In this document: one piece after another, positions 19,491 to 28,529 of the stretch | How positions within the stretch are numbered: the stretch's first letter is position 1 | Layout: each line of letters starts with the position of its first letter | Assembly (NCBI GenBank): GCA_016704345.1 | Contig: JADJAH010000019.1 | Coordinates: forward strand, 62,001 to 126,000 | Origin: Ignavibacteria bacterium | Lineage (GTDB): Bacteria > Bacteroidota > Ignavibacteria > Tepidaquicellales > Tepidaquicellaceae | Direction: 5' to 3' | DNA: 64,000 nt | Program-made: the position numbers and the translations under genes | Notes under the pieces: model-generated | What the model saw: the letters and a program-made list of their open reading frames with translations, nothing else | What the model was told of the DNA's origin: nothing | Database searches by the model: none

Positions 19491-20978
19491 TTGAAGATAA
19501 TAGTCATAGGAAGTGGCTTCGGTGGAATCGCTTGCGCTGTACGTTTAGTTACTGAAGGTCATGATGTTACGTTGATTGAGAAGCGTGACAAACCCGGAGG
19601 CAGAGGTTATGTTTATGAGATCAACGGATTCAAATTCGACGGGGGTCCTACTGTAATTACTGCGCCATGGCTCTTTGAGGAATTGTTCACAGCTGCCGGA
19701 AAAGATCCCAAAGACTATTACCGGCTAGTTCCTCTTGACCCATTTTACAGAATCTACTTCAGCGATGGTTCATTCTTCAACTATAACGGAGATAAAGAAA
19801 ATATTCTGAATGAAATCAGGAAATTCGAACCCTCAGATGTTGAAGGCTATCTCAAATTCATAGATACAACCGAGGATATCTTCAAGACAGGATTTGGATT
19901 GATTGACAAACCTTTCCATAAGCTTTCATCAATGATGAAGATACTTCCTGACTTGATTAGATTGAAATCACATCAGTCAGTTTATAAATATGTATCAGGA
20001 TATATAAAGAATGAAAAGCTTCGTCAGGTATTCAGTTTTCATCCTTTGCTGATTGGCGGAAATCCGTTTCAATCGACGAACATATATACGCTGATTCATT
20101 TTCTCGAGAAGAAATGGGGAGTCTGGTATGCTGAAGGCGGTACAGGAAGCATCATCAGTGCCCTCATGAGACTCTTTCATGAAATGGGAGGCAAGAGTTT
20201 GATGAACACCGAAGTTGAAGAGATCTTGATCGAGAACAGAGGTAATTTCAGAGTTAGGGGTGTGAAGCTTAAAGATGGGAAAGAAATTGAAGCTGATGCG
20301 GTGGTATGCAATGCAGAACTTGCAACTGCTTATAAGCATCTTATACCCGCAAAATACAGGAAGAAAAACACAGACAAAAAAATAGACTCTCTGAAGTACA
20401 GCATGTCTCTGTTCGTGATCTATTTTGGAACGAATAAAAAATACGACGATATTCCTCATCACTCAATCATACTCGGGGACAGATACAAAGAACTTCTTGA
20501 TGACATATTCAATAAGTACAAACTTGCAGATGACTTTTCTCTGTATCTGCACAGACCCACTGCAACAGATTCTTCACTTGCACCGGAAGGATGTGATACA
20601 TTTTATGTTTTATCGCCTGTTCCCCATTTGCAGTCGGGAACAGATTGGAAATCCAAAGCGAAGGAATACAGAGATTCTATTATGAGTTTCCTTGAGAGAT
20701 ATTATCTTCCTGATCTAAGCAAACATATTGTTGCAGAGCATTACATTGATCCAATTCATTTCAAGAATGATCTCAACTCACATTTAGGAAGCGCTTTTTC
20801 TGTTGAACCGATCCTGACGCAGTCTGCATATCTGAGACCGCATAATAAGAGTGAAGACATAGAGGGATTGTATTTCACCGGAGCGGGAACTCATCCCGGC
20901 GCGGGACTACCGGGAGTCGTCAGCTCTGCAAAGATTGTAGCTGAACTTATAGACGAATATTCAAAAGTTCGATCTTGA
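19491..20978 (+). CDS. CrtI-type carotenoid (phytoene) desaturase-like FAD oxidoreductase
   Basis: 495 residues with the N-terminal FAD-binding motif VIGSGFGGIACAVRL (5-19), the KPGGRGYVYEINGFKFDGGP segment typical of CrtI/CrtN, and a C-terminal GLYFTGAGTHPGAGLPGV segment that binds FAD. It begins at a TTG (19491-19493). No phytoene synthase or other carotenoid gene is adjacent, so the exact desaturation or isomerisation step is not determinable; a carotenoid ketolase or saturase of the same family is possible. It lies 39 bp before the YcaQ-like gene on the same strand. Confidence 0.85.
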   Translation: MKIIVIGSGFGGIACAVRLVTEGHDVTLIEKRDKPGGRGYVYEINGFKFDGGPTVITAPWLFEELFTAAGKDPKDYYRLVPLDPFYRIYFSDGSFFNYNGDKENILNEIRKFEPSDVEGYLKFIDTTEDIFKTGFGLIDKPFHKLSSMMKILPDLIRLKSHQSVYKYVSGYIKNEKLRQVFSFHPLLIGGNPFQSTNIYTLIHFLEKKWGVWYAEGGTGSIISALMRLFHEMGGKSLMNTEVEEILIENRGNFRVRGVKLKDGKEIEADAVVCNAELATAYKHLIPAKYRKKNTDKKIDSLKYSMSLFVIYFGTNKKYDDIPHHSIILGDRYKELLDDIFNKYKLADDFSLYLHRPTATDSSLAPEGCDTFYVLSPVPHLQSGTDWKSKAKEYRDSIMSFLERYYLPDLSKHIVAEHYIDPIHFKNDLNSHLGSAFSVEPILTQSAYLRPHNKSEDIEGLYFTGAGTHPGAGLPGVVSSAKIVAELIDEYSKVRS

Positions 20979-21017
20979 AATTTCTGTAACCGGCATTCAA
21001 CAAATGGTCATATTCCA

Positions 21018-22181
21018 TTGCACAAAATTGAATCAATAAGTCCCGATGATGCAAGAACCCTCGCCATAGAAAGGCAATTTCCTTCAGAAAGCTCCGTCAA
21101 GAAATCTCTGCTTGCAATAATTGAGCGACTCGGTTATGTTCAGATTGATACTATCTCAATCGTAGAAAGATCACATCATCACATTCTCTGGAGCAGATTC
21201 CCGGCATACAATCAAGCAATGCTTGACAAAATGCTTGAGAAAGACAGAAGTATATTTGAATACTGGAGTCATGCCGCTTCTTACCTGACTATGAAAGATT
21301 ACAGATTTTCTCTACTCCGCAAAAGTTCATACTCAACCAAATACAAAGATTGGCGATCATCAAATAAGAAACTGATCCGTTTGATTCTCGACAGGATCAG
21401 AGCGGAAGGCCCATTGAGTTCTCGAGAGTTTGATGGAAAAAGTACGGGCGCTTCCGGATGGTGGAATCACAAACCTGCAAAGGCTGCATTGGAGTTCTTG
21501 TTTCATTCCGGAGATCTCATGGTTTCAGCAAGGAAAAACTTTGCAAAACTTTATGATCTCCCTGAAAGAGTACTTCCCTCTTCCGTAATAACGGACATTC
21601 CGGGCAGAACTGATTTTTTCAAACATCTTATCACCAGATGCATTGATGCGCAAGGAATTGTTTCAGATCAGGAGATACTTCATCTTCAGGGAAAGTCGGA
21701 TAAAGATTATTTGAATGCAATCAAAGAGCTCGAGGAAGATGGCAGAATAGTATCAGTGTCGGTTGAAGGATTGGATAATTTATTATTCCGAACAAGAGAA
21801 ACATTTCTTGGAAAGATCAGGTCAAAATCATTGGTCACTGCAAGAATACTTTCACCGTTTGATAACACTGTTATCCACAGAGCCAGACTAAAAAGATTAT
21901 TTGGATTTTCTTACACACTCGAATGTTATTTACCTGAAGAGAAAAGGAAGTTTGGATATTTTTGTCTTCCGGTATTGAGTGGAAATGGTTTTATAGGAAT
22001 GTTGGATTGCAAAGCACACAGGAAGGAAGGGGTCTTGGAAGTTAAAAACTTTCACACTCAAGGAGTCAGAAGAAAGGAATTTTATGAAATGGTAAATGAT
22101 AATCTATTTGAACTTGCAAAGTTTACCGGATGTAGAAAAGTTGCAATCAACAGGTCAGTTAAAACAGAAAGAAGCCTGTAA
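21018..22181 (+). CDS. YcaQ/AlkZ-family DNA glycosylase (winged-helix, HTH_42)
   Basis: 387 residues of the family that unhooks interstrand crosslinks or removes bulky alkylated bases. The catalytic Q-hydrophobic-D motif is Gln42-Ile-Asp44 in GYVQIDTISIVERSHHHILW. Tandem winged-helix segments follow, and a late LLFRTRETFLG-type region. It starts at a TTG (21018); the N-terminus ISPDDARTLAIERQ fits the family. It has no toxin or antibiotic cluster next to it, so a general YcaQ-like repair role is more likely than AlkZ-type self-resistance. Its stop codon lies inside the hairpin at 22171-22194. Confidence 0.85.
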   Translation: MHKIESISPDDARTLAIERQFPSESSVKKSLLAIIERLGYVQIDTISIVERSHHHILWSRFPAYNQAMLDKMLEKDRSIFEYWSHAASYLTMKDYRFSLLRKSSYSTKYKDWRSSNKKLIRLILDRIRAEGPLSSREFDGKSTGASGWWNHKPAKAALEFLFHSGDLMVSARKNFAKLYDLPERVLPSSVITDIPGRTDFFKHLITRCIDAQGIVSDQEILHLQGKSDKDYLNAIKELEEDGRIVSVSVEGLDNLLFRTRETFLGKIRSKSLVTARILSPFDNTVIHRARLKRLFGFSYTLECYLPEEKRKFGYFCLPVLSGNGFIGMLDCKAHRKEGVLEVKNFHTQGVRRKEFYEMVNDNLFELAKFTGCRKVAINRSVKTERSL

Positions 22182-22194
22182 AGATACAGGCTTC
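22171..22194 (-). terminator. Hairpin terminator between convergent genes
   Basis: Perfect 10 bp stem GAAGCCTGTA / TACAGGCTTC with a 4 nt loop. On the minus strand it is followed by TTTCTGTTTT, which suits termination of the NmrA gene; on the plus strand there is no T run. Confidence 0.7.
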
Positions 22195-22213
22195 CCTATC
22201 AGATGAATAATGT

Positions 22214-23071
22214 TTAATTTTTTGAAGCTTCAAGCCATTGCTCAAATGATTTGAGAGAAGGATGAATCTTCTTGAGATCATCGATCTTTGCTTCATATCC
22301 CTTGTCCATAAACCACTGAAACATATCTGCCATCTCTGCGCTGTTCTGCCTGAGTACATCAACCGGAAGTTCATTAAATGTTACTTCTTTTCCTAAAACT
22401 TTGCTATAGATTTTTGCAACGTCAGGCATGGAAATTTCATCGCCTGCAATTTCGATCTCCTTACCGGCATATTTCTCAGGATCTGAGAAAATTGCTTTTA
22501 CAAATGCACCAATATCGTCTGCAGCAATCATTTGAAGTTTGGTTTCCGGTTTCAGTGCCATTGTCAAAGTCAAATTCCCATCGGTTTCAGTCGGTTTAAA
22601 CCAGGTATTAAAATTCTCCATGAAGAAAACAGGTCTTATGATTGTATAAGTTATTCCTGAGTCTTTCAAATGTTTTTCAATTACGGCTTTCACATCAAAA
22701 TGCGGAAGTCCTGTGTTTCTTTCTGCGCCACCCACTGATGTCAAAAGAAAATGTTTAACTCCTGCTTTCTTTGCTGCATCTACAAGATTCTTTCCATGTG
22801 TGAGCTCGCCTTCATAGCCATGCTCCCAGAAATTCTGAACGCTGAAAACACCGTAGATTCCTTCAAGCGCTTTGTCGAGTGATTCTACATCACTCAAATC
22901 ACCTTTTACGACTTCGACTCCAAGCTTTTTTAATTCTTCGGCTGCAGGTTTTGAATCATCTCTGGTTAAAGCTCTGAGCTTCCAGCCGTCTTTAAGCAAG
23001 TGTTTAATTGCTGCTCCACCTTGATTTCCTGTTGCTCCGGTAATGAGCAAGGTCTTGTTTGTTTTGTCCAT
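22214..23071 (-). CDS. NmrA-family NAD(P)-binding protein
   Basis: 285 residues of the atypical short-chain dehydrogenase group. An N-terminal LLITGATGNQGGAAIKHLL (8-26) binds NAD(P), a TRDDSKPAAEELKKLGVEV segment suggests NADP preference, and FFMENFNTWF matches HSCARG/NmrA proteins. Such proteins act as redox sensors or as reductases; the typical YxxxK catalytic pair is not evident. It lies 11 bp after the PIG-L gene on the same strand. Confidence 0.85.
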   Translation of the reverse strand: MDKTNKTLLITGATGNQGGAAIKHLLKDGWKLRALTRDDSKPAAEELKKLGVEVVKGDLSDVESLDKALEGIYGVFSVQNFWEHGYEGELTHGKNLVDAAKKAGVKHFLLTSVGGAERNTGLPHFDVKAVIEKHLKDSGITYTIIRPVFFMENFNTWFKPTETDGNLTLTMALKPETKLQMIAADDIGAFVKAIFSDPEKYAGKEIEIAGDEISMPDVAKIYSKVLGKEVTFNELPVDVLRQNSAEMADMFQWFMDKGYEAKIDDLKKIHPSLKSFEQWLEASKN

Positions 23072-23082
23072 TTTAAGTTTTA

Positions 23083-23790
23083 TTATTTTAGGTTTTTAAA
23101 AAGATCATTCAGTACTTCTTCGTGCTTCTCGTTAAATATTTCGAAGCATACTTCATGCAGAATCAGCGATTTGATTCCTGATGCTTTGATGACATCTGCA
23201 TATGTTTCATAACAGTCCAGTGCTTCATGCGCCTTTGAAATATCTTCATCATTTACTGAAATGACACACTTAATTTCTTCTTTGTTTGATGGTGTAATCT
23301 TGAAGTGATTGCTTAGCTTTGCGCTTTCATCGTTCACAGTAAAAAAAGCGAGACGTTTCAAGAATGAATTATTCTCTTTCAATTCACAGTAAGCTCTTTT
23401 TACAACAGCATGAGTAACCAGATGATCGTGAAATCCGCTTATCCCATGGACTGCATAAGTAACTACAACTTCGGGTCTTAATCTTAGAATTTCGTCTTTG
23501 ATAATGTCTTCTATAATTCTCGGATCAAGATTCTTCAAACCACTGTCCGGTAAATTAAGAACGGACATTCCCTTAAGCTTTAAGACTGTCTCAACTTTCT
23601 TCATTTCCTTGTATCTGACATTTCCCATTTCCTCTACAGAGTAACCGTAATCGTGTCTCTTCTTCGTGGCTCCGCCTTTTGTAAGAGTCAACAGAAATAC
23701 CTCGTGCCCTTCCCTCGCTTGTTTGTACATTGCATTTGCGGGACCAAAGCTCTCATCATCCGGATGCGGAAAAATATATAATATTCTCAT
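23083..23790 (-). CDS. PIG-L family deacetylase
   Basis: 235 residues with the N-terminal metal motif FPHPDDE (His9 and Asp11-Asp12) and a second histidine cluster in HGISGFHDHLVTH, as in LmbE/PIG-L zinc deacetylases of N-acetylglucosaminyl substrates. Bacillithiol BshB belongs to this family; a YpdA-like gene occurs 12 kb away, but no bshA or bshC is in view, so a billithiol-type role is only a guess. Cotranscribed with the NmrA gene. Confidence 0.87.
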   Translation of the reverse strand: MRILYIFPHPDDESFGPANAMYKQAREGHEVFLLTLTKGGATKKRHDYGYSVEEMGNVRYKEMKKVETVLKLKGMSVLNLPDSGLKNLDPRIIEDIIKDEILRLRPEVVVTYAVHGISGFHDHLVTHAVVKRAYCELKENNSFLKRLAFFTVNDESAKLSNHFKITPSNKEEIKCVISVNDEDISKAHEALDCYETYADVIKASGIKSLILHEVCFEIFNEKHEEVLNDLFKNLK

Positions 23791-23932
23791 TTGTCTGGTT
23801 AGATTTGATTAGCTAATTCACTCTCAAAAATATGTCACAACTAATTTGAGTATTGTTGAGAAATGTTTTTTAAAATTATGGAGGACAGCATTTTGTAAAA
23901 CAACTATCCCCCACTCATAAAATGCTTAGCTA

Positions 23933-24643
23933 TTAAGCTCCTGCTGCAAGATTGAGCTTGATTGTGAAATCATCGTAAATGAGATTGTCACCAAGATTCT
24001 CGAAAAATTTTCCGGATCGGAACTTAATGTCCCACAGTGTTCTGTCAATAGTGAACTCACCGGTGGCACTTACTTTTCCATTGTTAACAGACACTTTTGC
24101 CGGAAAAGAAACGGGCTTAGTAATTCCTTTGATTGTTAGTGAACCGTTTACTTTTGCGTTGTTACCCTTATCATCATTTACGGATTCGATAGATGAAATG
24201 ACAAACTTACCCGTAGGAAAATTTGATGCTCCGAAAAAGTCATCCGATTTAAGGTGATTAGTCAGCTTTGCATTCATTTCAGAGTCCTTAAGATCAAGAA
24301 CTTCGATCGTTGTGAAATCGATATCAAAATTGCCGCCAGTTATCTTTTCATTATCTACATACAAGTCACCGGACTTAATCTTAACTATGCCGTTGTGCTG
24401 TCCTGTAACCTTTTTGCCTGACCATTCAAGTTTGCTCTTCTCGGTAGCAACCGCAATTTTATTACCCGTTGGTGTGACCGGAGGTGTCTTAGTTTCTGTA
24501 CCCGCTGTTTGCTGAGTAGATGTTTTTTCATTTTTCTTGTAGCTGTCTTCTTTCTTTGCAGTTTCATCTTTTGAACATCCCGAAAGTATAAGTGTACTTC
24601 CTAAAAGCAGGATGCCGAATAGTGCAAGTGTGATTGTTTTCAT
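23933..24643 (-). CDS. YceI-family lipoprotein
   Basis: 236 residues. The signal peptide ends in a lipobox (LILSGC, Cys23), a low-complexity Lys/Thr/Glu/Pro linker follows (about 25-60), then the YceI lipocalin-like barrel: AVATEKSKLEWSGKKVTGQHNG, SEMNAKLTNHLKSDDFFGAS and FTIDRTLWDIKFRSGKFFENLG. YceI domains bind isoprenoid-like lipids. It lies 14 bp after marR in the same operon, an arrangement that suggests MarR control. The 142 bp between its stop side and the PIG-L gene hold an 8 bp inverted repeat (23887-23894 with 23919-23926) but no T run. Confidence 0.92.
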   Translation of the reverse strand: MKTITLALFGILLLGSTLILSGCSKDETAKKEDSYKKNEKTSTQQTAGTETKTPPVTPTGNKIAVATEKSKLEWSGKKVTGQHNGIVKIKSGDLYVDNEKITGGNFDIDFTTIEVLDLKDSEMNAKLTNHLKSDDFFGASNFPTGKFVISSIESVNDDKGNNAKVNGSLTIKGITKPVSFPAKVSVNNGKVSATGEFTIDRTLWDIKFRSGKFFENLGDNLIYDDFTIKLNLAAGA

Positions 24644-24657
24644 GGTTTTGTTTTATT

Positions 24658-25116
24658 TTAGTTTTCTGTTATTCTGATTTTGTCCAGCAATTCATTTAAC
24701 TTTTTTGCTTCACTTTCTGAAAAGTGCTCAAGAAATTTCAGCCAGGGTTTTTGATGTTTGTCGATCTCTTCCAAAAGCTTAAGACCTTTTTCAGTAATGG
24801 TTACGTCTACACATCGTCTGTCATCTTTGCGGTGCTTTCTGATAACAAGTTTCTTTAAAGCCAGTTTGTCCACAATTCGTGAAGCGTTTGACATCTTGTC
24901 CAGCATTCTCTCTATCAGAAGATTAACCGTAGCAGGATTCGGATACTGACCTCTTAGGATTCTCAGCACATTATACTGCTGTAATGTAAGGTTGAACGGT
25001 TTTAAGAGCTCTGCATTCTTTTGACTGATCCAGCTGCCGGTATAAAGAATATTGACAACCATCTTAAGATGCTCGCTTCCGAATGAGGTTTGTTTTATGG
25101 CATTTTCTAAATTCAT
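24658..25116 (-). CDS. MarR-family transcriptional regulator
   Basis: 152 residues, winged-helix dimer regulator: LTLQQYNVLRILRG, a recognition region LIERMLDKMSNASRIVDKL and a wing RKHRKDDRRCVDVTITEKG. I prefer the ATG at 25116 to the TTG two codons upstream, because the -7 box TATATTTG ends only 3 bp before this ATG; the mRNA would then be leaderless or nearly so. The upstream region contains three palindromes overlapping the promoter, which suggests autorepression together with yceI. Confidence 0.9.
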   Translation of the reverse strand: MNLENAIKQTSFGSEHLKMVVNILYTGSWISQKNAELLKPFNLTLQQYNVLRILRGQYPNPATVNLLIERMLDKMSNASRIVDKLALKKLVIRKHRKDDRRCVDVTITEKGLKLLEEIDKHQKPWLKFLEHFSESEAKKLNELLDKIRITEN

Positions 25117-25119
25117 TTG

Positions 25120-25173
25120 CAAATATATGTAGATACATTTAATGTGTCAACACATAAATAGATGTATATACAT
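25120..25173 (-). promoter_or_regulatory. marR promoter with three palindromic operators
   Basis: Minus-strand promoter: TTGACA (25145-25150), 17 bp, TATATTTG (25120-25127). Three palindromes share ATGTRT-type half-sites: ATGTAGATACAT at 25127-25138, within the spacer; ATGTGTCAACACAT at 25142-25155, over the -33 box; and ATGTATATACAT at 25162-25173, just upstream. The layout fits repression by the MarR protein encoded immediately downstream. Confidence 0.65.
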
Positions 25174-25219
25174 TTATTTTTTATTAAGAAAGTATAAACA
25201 ATAATTACTATTTTAGCGC

Positions 25220-25624
25220 ATGGCAGAAATTATAATCATTTTAGCAAAACTTCTCGGAGTTTGGGAAGGCATTCAGGGCAGCGGAATTTACCATGAGGAG
25301 TGGAGGAGGTTAAGTAACAATTTACTTGAGGGCAGAGCTTATATGGTAAAAAAAGGCGAGATTATAAATCCTGAAAATTTAAAAATTGTCATTGAGGATG
25401 ACGAAGTCTATTATGTAGCTGATGTAAGCCACAATGAAGCTCCCGTGCGATTCCGCATGACATCCTTTTCAGAAACAATCTTAGTATTTGAGAATCCTTC
25501 ACATGACTTTCCTCAGAAAATCACATACGATCTTGCGGAGGAAGGATGGCTGAAAGCCGTAATTGAAGCGGAGCGAGAAGGCAAAATTCGAAAAGTTGAA
25601 TTCAGACTAAAGAAGACAGACTGA
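25220..25624 (+). CDS. DUF6265-family protein
   Basis: 134 residues with the DUF6265 pattern: an N-terminal LGVWEG segment, HEEWRRLSNNLLEGRAYM and a C-terminal FENPSHDFPQKITYDL. The family is a small beta-rich fold of unknown function. It is divergent from marR with 97 bp between starts, so its expression may also respond to the operators there. The first residues MAEIIIILAKLLG may be read-in rather than a signal peptide. Confidence 0.75.
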   Translation: MAEIIIILAKLLGVWEGIQGSGIYHEEWRRLSNNLLEGRAYMVKKGEIINPENLKIVIEDDEVYYVADVSHNEAPVRFRMTSFSETILVFENPSHDFPQKITYDLAEEGWLKAVIEAEREGKIRKVEFRLKKTD

Positions 25625-25670
25625 GTCTCAAAAAAAATCGGAGATTTATTGGGTTGAAACTTTGAATGAA

Positions 25671-26759
25671 TTATTGTTTAAGTTTCGGGTCGAATGCATC
25701 TCGAAGTCCGTCTCCAAGAAGGTTTACTGCAAATACTGTAATCATAATTGCAATTGATGGGAAAATTGCCAGTCCCCAGTTTGTTCCCACTACTATGTAT
25801 TTGTAGCCATCAAAAATCATTTGTCCCCAACTAGCAGTTGGCGGCTGAACCCCAAGCCCTAAGAAACTCAAACTTGCTTCAAAAATTATTGCCGCTGCTA
25901 ATCCAACAGTTCCGGTTACTATAACGGGACCCATAGCGTTTGGCAGTATATGCCTGATCATTATTCTAAACGGTTTAAAACCAACTGCTTTGGTTGCTTC
26001 AACAAAATCAGTTTCACGCAATGATAAGAACTGCCCCCGCACTATTCTTGCAACATCAACCCATCCCGTAAGACCGATAGCTACAAATGCCTGCCAAAGA
26101 CCCTTGCCAAGAACAACCGAGAGTGCAATGATCAGAAGGATAGCGGGAAACGCGAAGATTACATTTACGAGCCACATGACCAGCATATCAGTCTTGCCCC
26201 GGAAGTAACCGGCCATTGACCCCAGAAGAATTCCCAAAGCAATTGCTATGCTTTCTGAGATCAAGCCGACTGTTAGGCTTACCCTGCTTCCATAGATCAA
26301 CCTGCTCAGCACATCTCTTCCGAATCTATCTGTACCAAGATAGAACTTAACCTTTCGAATATATTCACCATCTTTCTTTACAAGTTCATTCTTACTTAGT
26401 GAGAATTCCTGTTCATCATATCCCATAAAATAGACTTTATCACCTTCTTCTTTAATGAGTCCCTTAACTGCTACGTACTTATCGCCTTCGTCAACGTTGG
26501 GCTGTTTAACAGCTATTACATCTCCTTCAAATCCTATTGGCTTAGCCGCAAACTCAAGAATCTGCTGATTTGGCTCAAATGGAGCAAACAGAGGAGCAAA
26601 AACTGCGATGGTTACCAGAAGCACAAGCGTGTACAAACCAACCATAGCAAGCTTATTTCTCTTGAGCCGCTTCCATGAATAATACCAAAGTGAATGGCTC
26701 TTGTCTTCAATGTTGAATTTGTTTAAATCCTTGAGATATTCTTCAGACAGTTCGCTCAC
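25671..26759 (-). CDS. Peptide ABC transporter permease (OppC/DppC type)
   Basis: Inner-membrane permease for oligopeptide or dipeptide import. The 362 residues have one N-terminal membrane helix, a periplasmic insertion of about 70 residues (about 70-140), then GTDRFGRDVLSRLIYGSRVSL and five further helices. The ATPase-contacting EAA loop is EATKAVGFKPFRIMIRHILPNAMGP. The large periplasmic insert resembles that in OppC proteins of this phylum. It lies 6 bp after the OppB gene; the ATPase genes are not in the window. Confidence 0.9.
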   Translation of the reverse strand: MSELSEEYLKDLNKFNIEDKSHSLWYYSWKRLKRNKLAMVGLYTLVLLVTIAVFAPLFAPFEPNQQILEFAAKPIGFEGDVIAVKQPNVDEGDKYVAVKGLIKEEGDKVYFMGYDEQEFSLSKNELVKKDGEYIRKVKFYLGTDRFGRDVLSRLIYGSRVSLTVGLISESIAIALGILLGSMAGYFRGKTDMLVMWLVNVIFAFPAILLIIALSVVLGKGLWQAFVAIGLTGWVDVARIVRGQFLSLRETDFVEATKAVGFKPFRIMIRHILPNAMGPVIVTGTVGLAAAIIFEASLSFLGLGVQPPTASWGQMIFDGYKYIVVGTNWGLAIFPSIAIMITVFAVNLLGDGLRDAFDPKLKQ

Positions 26760-26765
26760 AATTGG

Positions 26766-27716
26766 TCAGGATAATTTAACTTTAGGATCAAGCATTGCAT
26801 ATACTATATCAACGAAAAAATTTATGACAACAAAAACAATTGCGCTGAACAGAACTGTACCCTGTATCATGGGAAAATCAAGTTTAAAAATGGCATCGAC
26901 AGCGAGAAGTCCGATTCCGGGCCAGTTAAATATATACTCTATAAAAAACACGCCACCAAGTGTGGCTGCTAGCGAAGCACTTATTGTTGTCACAACCGGG
27001 TTCAGTGCATTTCTTAATGTGTGTTTGAATATTACTTTTCCTGAACTCAAACCTTTTGCTTTGGCAGTTCTGACATAGTCCTGGTTCATAACTTCTAGCA
27101 TTGAAGAGCGTGTTATTCGGGCAGTAATTGCCATTGGCCGCAAGGCAAGTGTGATCATAGGAAGTACAAGATATTGCCAGCCTTCATTTATGTAACCCGA
27201 AATTGGAAACCATTTTAGTATGTGCCCGAAGAACAGAGCCATGATAAGACCGAATGCAAATGAAGGAATTGATATTCCCAAGAGTGCAAAGATCATTGCA
27301 AGATTATCAGTCGCAGTATATTTCTTGACAGCTGATATGATTCCAATCAACACTCCCATTAAAGAAGAAATGAATAATGCACTAAATGACAATAATGCTG
27401 TAGCAGGCAATTTTTCCAGAATTGTTGAAACGACATCCCGATTTGTAGCATAAGACCTTCCAAGATCTCCACGGAATGCATTTGTCATAAACCGGATATA
27501 CTGGATGTAAACTGGTTTGTTAAGACCCAGTTCTTCTCTGACAGCCTCAACTGAAGCAACATCAGCTCTCTGCCCCAGCATCATTCTTGCAGGATCACCC
27601 GGAAGAATATATAAGAGACTAAAGGTAACTGTCAGAACCCCAAAGATAATGACAATTGAATAGACGAGATTTTTTAATATGTACGTCCACATGAGAGTTA
27701 GACTCGTTTCAGACAC
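26766..27716 (-). CDS. Peptide ABC transporter permease (OppB/DppB type)
   Basis: 316 residues with six predicted membrane helices. The DppB signatures are ILPGDPARMMLGQRAD (about 38-53), GDLGRSYATNRDV, and the EAA loop DYVRTAKAKGLSSGKVIFKHTLRNALNP. It is the partner of the OppC permease immediately downstream. The substrate-binding protein is encoded 0.8 kb upstream, with nlpC and a terminator between, so the permeases have a separate transcript. Confidence 0.92.
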   Translation of the reverse strand: MSETSLTLMWTYILKNLVYSIVIIFGVLTVTFSLLYILPGDPARMMLGQRADVASVEAVREELGLNKPVYIQYIRFMTNAFRGDLGRSYATNRDVVSTILEKLPATALLSFSALFISSLMGVLIGIISAVKKYTATDNLAMIFALLGISIPSFAFGLIMALFFGHILKWFPISGYINEGWQYLVLPMITLALRPMAITARITRSSMLEVMNQDYVRTAKAKGLSSGKVIFKHTLRNALNPVVTTISASLAATLGGVFFIEYIFNWPGIGLLAVDAIFKLDFPMIQGTVLFSAIVFVVINFFVDIVYAMLDPKVKLS

Positions 27717-27723
27717 TTATTAA

Positions 27724-27763
27724 CAAAAAAAATCCCAGACCTTGGTTTCCAAAGTCCGGGATT
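27724..27763 (-). terminator. Rho-independent terminator of the NlpC gene
   Basis: 12 bp stem (27732-27743 with 27751-27762, one mismatch) with a 7 nt loop, followed on the minus strand by about eight T. It lies between nlpC and the oppB start. Confidence 0.85.
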
Positions 27764-27787
27764 TGAAATCTACTTAACTGCAAAACA

Positions 27788-28435
27788 TTAATTTTCTACA
27801 ACTCTCTTTGCTTTCAGATAAGTTCTGGTATAAAATTCATCTTCAAGAGATGCAACTGACACACCAGCTCTTGAACCTGAATGAGCAAAGAAGCCATTTC
27901 CAAGATACATGCCCACATGTGATACTCTTCCTTTTCTCATGGTATCAAAAAACACGAGATCACCAAACTTCAAATCGGACTTTTCTACAGGATCACCGAC
28001 GCTTGATTGTTCCAACGAAGTTCTGGGTAATGTAACTCCGAGTGCCTGGTAATAAACTGTTTGAATAAATGCTGAACAGTCAATACCTCTTTTTGATGTT
28101 CCTCCCCACAGGTATGGAGTGTTGATGTACTCAATAATCTTGAACATAACTTCATCTTTGTCAAGATTTCCGGAGAATTCCTGGCTAGAAATGAAACCTG
28201 CGAGACTACTTGAAATTGCTTCGAGATTCTCTTTGTCTATTAAAGCTTTTTCCGTTAAGCTGCTGGTGGAAACAAATTCCTGTGTACCTTTGTGTCCATT
28301 AGCATCTTTCGAACTGTAGACTTCAGTTTCATCTTCCTTTGAAATATCCCTTGTACCTGAACAACCGATCATGACCATTGCTGAAAATGCAAGTATTGCA
28401 ACCATCATAAAACCGGATAGACGGGTTCTTATCAT
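27788..28435 (-). CDS. NlpC/P60 peptidoglycan endopeptidase lipoprotein
   Basis: Cell-wall hydrolase that cleaves peptide stems. The 215 residues have a lipobox (MIGC, Cys25) and a Ser/Glu-rich linker. The C40 peptidase domain has the catalytic Cys120 in GGTSKRGIDCSAFIQ, His173 in RVSHVGMYLGNG and His185 in FFAHSGS. It is flanked by its own promoter (28499-28529) and terminator. Its location between a peptide-binding protein and peptide permeases suggests a link to muropeptide recycling, but this is inference. Confidence 0.92.
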   Translation of the reverse strand: MIRTRLSGFMMVAILAFSAMVMIGCSGTRDISKEDETEVYSSKDANGHKGTQEFVSTSSLTEKALIDKENLEAISSSLAGFISSQEFSGNLDKDEVMFKIIEYINTPYLWGGTSKRGIDCSAFIQTVYYQALGVTLPRTSLEQSSVGDPVEKSDLKFGDLVFFDTMRKGRVSHVGMYLGNGFFAHSGSRAGVSVASLEDEFYTRTYLKAKRVVEN

Positions 28436-28498
28436 AAGGTTAACCTCTTATTAATTTTGAAATGATTTAAAGAACGTAAGTTTCTTTAAAAACTTGAG

Positions 28499-28529
28499 CA
28501 AAGTTATAGACTTATATACTATTTATCAA
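28499..28529 (-). promoter_or_regulatory. Candidate promoter of nlpC: TTGATA-17-TAACTTTG
   Basis: On the minus strand TTGATA (28524-28529), 17 bp, TAACTTTG (28499-28506). It overlaps the 3' end of the upstream substrate-binding protein gene and would give a leader of about 58 nt for nlpC. Confidence 0.6.

Noticed and set aside
19995..20462. 155-codon minus-strand open frame inside the crtI-like gene
   Set aside because: Opposite-strand shadow with Phe/Ser/Cys-rich composition and no signals; the plus frame has clear FAD motifs.
23887..23926. Inverted repeat AGCATTTT / AAAATGCT as a terminator of yceI
   Set aside because: The loop is 24 nt and no T run follows; too weak to call.
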